Shown here: one piece after another, positions 58,098-64,000 of the stretch
Numbering within the stretch: position 1 is the stretch's first letter
Layout: each line of letters starts with the position of its first letter
From: Lethocerus indicus
Taxonomy: Eukaryota; Arthropoda; Insecta; Hemiptera; Belostomatidae
DNA: 64,000 nt
Direction of reading: 5' to 3'
Assembly: GCA_019843655.1 (NCBI GenBank)
Contig: JACDQD010000005.1
Span: 9,451,575-9,515,574, forward strand
Program-made: the position numbers and the translations under genes
The notes under the pieces: generated by a model
What the model saw: the letters and a program-made list of their open reading frames with translations, nothing else
The model's database searches: none
Told to the model about the DNA's origin: nothing

Positions 58098-59549
58098 ATG
58101 GCTAGTTTAATGAGAAGCAATCAAGATTGGCAAGTCACAAAGAGGTCTGTCAAGGAAAGATTCAAAGAACTTTTATCACTGTCCCAATGGACGGATTGTA
58201 CTTTCTCGGTCGGAGAAGAAGACATCGAAGTGAGTAAATTTTCATTAATGTCTCAAATGTTATCTGTTTAATTTATTTAGATTTAGAGACTGTGATAAAT
58301 GCACCAGCAATAACATAGGCAGGAATATTGCAGCCATATATCACAGTTAATATTCCCAAAGAGGAAGGTCATTGTTCTTATAAAATTAAATGATGATCTT
58401 GAAGCTATTTTTTCTCATCATACTTCTTCAGTGTATTAGGTTGAAGAGTTGGTGTAAGGATAGAAGACAGTGACACAATTGATTCCCACATGTACTGCGT
58501 TATTTCTAAATGTAGATTATGATCATGTTTGGCCCCAAAATATATATATTCTACCAATAGCAGATATCTGCATGTCAGTACCTTTTTTATTAGATGAAAA
58601 ACAACTGTATAGACAGTATTATTTGTTGCAAACTAACATAAGAAGAGTGTACTTCATGCCATTAACAAAGTGAATTAAATGTAATTTGGTAGAATTCATG
58701 AAGGAGACTGAATACACTACTTAATTGTTGACAAATATTGCAAGACAGGCATTTTTCTGTTGCTAAATCAGTACAGTTTAAAGTAGAAAACCTGTAAACG
58801 CCATATTTCTTTTTTTCCAGCTGATAAAATGCCATAAGTTGGTACTGGCTGTGAGTTCTCCAGTTTTCGAAGCGCTTTTCTTCGGTGGTCTGGCCAACCC
58901 GTCTGAAGAAACCATCAGGGTTCCGGACATGGAGCCATTCATCTTTAAACTTCTTCTAAAGTAATTAGTCTTGCGCATTAATAAATAGTCAGTAGTGACA
59001 ATGATAATATTTTTGTGCCATATAAGAAAAGTTAAATTAAAATAAATAAAAAGTAATAATAATGAATGTAGAAATGATTCTTACTATTGGCCATCAAAGA
59101 TCAAATTGGTGAGCTGAGGTATGACATCACAAGCCAAACCATCACCACCAAACTGCCAAACTGATACTCCAAAATAAATATGTGGTATACAAAAAAAATT
59201 ACATTTATAAATTATAGGTCTATTATAACTTACAGGTATATGTACTCTGACTCTTTGGAGTTGAGGAGTGTTGAAGAGGCCGGTGGCTTGCTGTACGCCG
59301 CAAAAAAGTATCTGATGCCTCAACTTTCGTACGTCTGCCTTGACTATCTTATTGAAAATATCAGCCTTAAAACGCTCTGGGACATCTTGCCAATTGCTGA
59401 AGGCCTCGCCGAAGAAGATCTCATCAACCCGTGTCTCAGTGTATGTATACAGTTTTTTATGCTGCCTGTTTCGAGTTTATGAGGTACAAGTCTTTATTTT
59501 ATGCATCTGTTCCAAGTATTGGACAGAATTCTGTACAAACAGATATATT

Positions 59550-59608
<59 letters not shown>

Positions 59609-62571
59609 AAATATGGCAATTCAAATTCACAACTACTAACTTCTATAGCATTAACACTTGTTTTCACTCCTGAGTTTATAATTTCAGTTATATATTGTAA
59701 AATATTCTGATTAGATTCCAGATTCAAATAAAATATTATTCTGATCATATGACAAATTAAATATTTTCCTTTATTGTAGCGCTACATCATTTTTATTGTG
59801 CATTGCAGAAACACATTTTTTTCAAGCTTTATTTGAGGAATTAATAATAAGTAGGCAACTGCAAGAAAGGCAGTTCAAAAGAAAAAAATAAACATAAGTC
59901 TAGACAATATTTTGTATAGCTAAATCAGCATTCCTTATTTATTCCTTCTGATGGTTTCATATGTGAGAAGAAGGAATGAACCAAGTATCCATTGCAAATT
60001 AAAATTTCTTGACAAATGATATAATAGTGGAGTTAATATTATGAAGTGAAATACAGTATTTATATAATTGATAATAAACCTTTATTATTATTATTAATAT
60101 TATTAAAACATGAAATGGAGAGAGCTATCGAAATTCTTCTTTTTAATAGACCTTATGTAGGTAGAATCACTAGTGTGTATTAATTTTTATTTATAAATAG
60201 GTTAATTAAATCAATAAATAATATTTAATAAAAAACCCACGCTACTAAAGCCAGTAGAAATTGTAATACAATAACAACATGTGTTCTTAAGGAATAAAAT
60301 AAGTTGAAAATGATCAATACTTATTTGGTTGTGTTCATTAACCCTGCTGAGTGAGGTCTACGACCTAAAAGTTGTTTTTTTTTATTTGGCTGCACATGGA
60401 TTATTGGGCACATCTGGTTCAGACAGGTTTTTTTCCCTCCCTTCGGTTCTCTGCCAATATGGCCTGCCCCCTCTGATACTTTATTCACCACAGACAATCA
60501 TCTTATGTCACCGGACATTTAAATAGGCTTTTTTTATCCGAAATGTAAACATAGTAGTAACCTTCAGTTCTATATTGTGTTTTAATATGTTTACTATGAA
60601 TATTTACATACAAACACACACACACATATATATATATATATCCATATAAACAAACACATTGTATATAATTTTATTTAATGTAGCATTTATGATTTAAATA
60701 ATGTTTCAAATTTAATAAACTACGAATTTAATTTTAGTTTTAATAGCCATGAAGAACATTTACAATATACAATTCATTCTGAGATAATATACAATACACA
60801 TATACAGATTACTCTGTTTCATGAATGTGTTAGATATAAAGAAATTGTATGAAGCGATTTTTTACAAATATTTTTCATATTTCGAGTTAAAAAAATGGAG
60901 TAATTAATTTTTTAATTATGTATATAAACAGTTGGATGTCCTCTGAGTTAAATTATCATCTTATGTTTCAGTATTTTATCGTGAGATATTAATTTAGAAT
61001 TGTATCATATTAAAGTTGCATTAATGCAGATTTGCAGAATATAATCCAAGCTAGGACTTGACATCCAGTAATGGCTTATTTCCAATCATTCTTTTCCTTA
61101 TAATGAATGCAGAAAAATAAGGATTTGGTGGCTCGCCATATATATTTATTATATTTATATATATGGAACGCTTATGTGTCTAGGTGATGAGCCGGTACCC
61201 ATTTGAAGTGTGGTGGTCCGAAACCGAGGGTGACCGTATATCCGGCAAGACGTTGTCTAGGCTCCTGGAGCAGAGGTACATCAACATGACCGAGTGCCAG
61301 CTGTGGGAGATGGCCGTGAACTGGTGCAGGACGGAGTGCAAGGCGAGGGGGCTGTCCGACAGCAACTGGAACATGAGGGCGCTGTTGGAGGAGTGCGGGG
61401 CCCTGACCAGCATCCACTTCCTGGCGATGACGCCGAGGGAGTTCGAGGAGACTGTGGTGGCGAGCGGGCTGCTGGAGGAGCGCGAGTGGCGCCCTGTCAT
61501 TCGCGAACTCCAGACCGGCGACGACTACGACTCGTCGGTGGTGCCGGCCGGCTGGTCGACCGAGAGGAACGCCAGGTACAGGGCCAGCCAGGTCATCTGG
61601 AGGTGCGACAGGCAAGTCGTGGCCAGGGACAAGGACTGGATGTACGGTGGCCCGATCGAGACTACGGTCTCATCAGACTCGAAGGTTCTTGTCACGGCGT
61701 TTGAAGTTTTCACGAGGATAGCCGACCTCTCGGACTTCCCTAAACTCGTCAACATCAACTGCAATAAGATGTACCGGGAACGACTAGTACTTTTCCTCAA
61801 GGTATTTTCTTTAGTTTAGAGTACCTGTTTTGTGGTCTGTGAAGGGTTGGAATACCATAGATTTCGCGTGTTTCTGTCTTCTCTCACCGGTTAGGTCTTT
61901 TGCTAGACCGGTTTCGGCTGCTCGCCATCTTCAGTAGCGGTGTTAGTCACTTTGGATGTTTTTGGGCGTGCTCACTGCACTGTCACTGAAGATGGTGAGC
62001 AGCCGAAACTGGTCTAGCGAAAGACCAAACCAGCGAGAGGAGAAAGAAACACACAAAATCTATGGTATTTTCTTTAGTTAATTCTCTGCCTGTTGACTGG
62101 TTCTTTAACTTCTAACTCTTAGCTCATTCTTGCCTTAGATTTCATTGTCAGACACGTACGACTGACAAACTTGATTTTGCTGTAAGCCATGTCCGGTTGA
62201 AGATATCCAAAAATGTTTACCGCTGAGTCTACTTAAAAACATTGTTGATCGTGTGGCACCTAGATTGGGATTAGAACCAATGGCTTTTTTTAACTCTGCA
62301 GGACGCCAAGGGGAATATTCTGAGCAAGACCGATCATGACGTCAACGTCGAGTTCAACTCGCTACAGGTTGTGAAACTGTGCCAGCCGATCTGGTTTCTG
62401 CCGAGGGTGAAGTACACAGCCGTGTTCAACCTGCGCGCAGGCCAGTACCCGCTGTGCAGCTTCTCCGAGACGGCCCACTCAAAGGGGGTCACTTTCACGT
62501 TCGACGACAGCCCCCAGACCCTGAGGCTCAACAGTGTCAGTCTCATCAACTCTGTCCTCTACTCATTCTGA
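58098..62571 (+). CDS. BTB-BACK-PHR domain protein (BTBD1/2/3/6-like)
   Basis: Family members are thought to act as substrate adaptors for Cullin-3 ubiquitin ligases or as topoisomerase I partners. Five exons: 58098-58229, 58821-58960, 59236-59440, 61184-61801, 62302-62571, phases 0, 2, 0, 0; 454 aa. The BTB domain covers about residues 30-135, with CHKLVLAVSSPVFEALFFGG, VPDMEPFIFKLLLKYMYSD and AAKKYLMPQLSYVCLDYL. BACK follows at about 137-270 (EVWWSE; LWEMAVNWCRTECKARGLS). The C-terminal 150 residues, ending LRLNSVSLINSVLYSF, fit a diverged PHR beta-sandwich. ATG directly follows an acceptor (CAG|ATG), so a 5' exon upstream, possibly coding, is likely. Exons 4 and 5 are much GC-richer than the earlier ones. 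Which BTBD orthologue it is remains open; the PHR part is clearly diverged from Drosophila lute/BTBD6. Confidence 0.9.
59553..59606 (+). repeat. TA microsatellite in a BTB gene intron
   Basis: 27 uninterrupted AT units in the intron after the exon ending at 59440. Confidence 0.95.
59607..61183 (+). other. Rest of the long BTB-gene intron
   Basis: AT-rich, with a short CA/TA tract at about 60616-60641 and no coding signal I can support. It ends with the acceptor GTGTCTAG at 61183. Confidence 0.5.
61817..62063. repeat. Inverted-repeat family copy just after a BTB splice donor
   Basis: GGTATTTTCTTTAGTT is found at 61801-61816 and at 62064-62079, spanning the donor site itself (GT at 61802). 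Left arm GTACCTGTTTTGTGGTCTGT to CGCCATCTTCAGTAGCGGTG; right arm GAAGATGGTGAGCAGCCGAA to CACAAAATCTAT, missing its outer 40 bp. The direct repeat may include a few bases of chance homology with the element end TAGTTTAGA. Confidence 0.85.

Positions 62572-64000
<1,429 letters not shown>

Noticed and set aside
61172..61800. Minus-strand and second plus-strand ORFs over BTB exon 4
   Set aside because: They are shadows of the GC-rich exon; the BTB/BACK/PHR frame is unambiguous.

Overview
This window looks like nuclear DNA of an insect. It is AT-rich, its genes are split by GT-AG introns, and it carries many interspersed repeats and long dinucleotide microsatellites. The ultraspiracle/RXR protein has an RXR-type ligand-binding domain, unlike the strongly diverged USPs of flies and moths, so I infer a non-dipteran, non-lepidopteran, probably hemimetabolous (perhaps hemipteroid) insect. 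All exon models below come from reading splice sites and phases by eye.

Layout. (1) 1.8-3.3 kb, plus: a three-exon SSNA1/NA14 homologue, a small coiled-coil centrosome/cilium protein. (2) 6.4-8.8 kb, minus: a two-exon brainiac-type beta-1,3-glycosyltransferase. (3) 10.3-33.2 kb, plus: the nuclear receptor usp (RXR) in ten coding exons, with two upstream exons encoding an alternative N-terminus and a long AT-rich 3' region. Its introns hold most of the repeats, a SINE-like tRNA-derived piece, a LINE remnant and a few unrecognised short exons or ORFs. (4) 37.8-42.2 kb, minus: a nine-exon mitochondrial transcription termination factor (mTERF family). (5) 42.9-43.2 kb, plus, head-to-head with it: a SMIM4/UQCC5 homologue, a complex III assembly factor. 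(6) 44-57.6 kb: repeat-rich, with one speculative three-exon model. (7) 58.1-62.6 kb, plus: a five-exon BTB-BACK-PHR protein.

The most notable non-coding feature is at 36.54-36.76 kb, between the convergent usp and mTERF genes. A 52-bp unit is repeated in tandem, each copy carrying CCGCTAGATGGCGC, which matches the insect CTCF core as I know it. It is a candidate insulator.

About 16 clear copies, plus decayed pieces, of one inverted-repeat family are scattered through introns, intergenic DNA and the mTERF/UQCC5 divergent promoter. Three copies are flanked by direct repeats of about 11-16 bp, which points to insertion by reverse transcription rather than cut-and-paste. The genes do not form a pathway. 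The only functional pair is mTERF and UQCC5, both mitochondrial and divergently transcribed.
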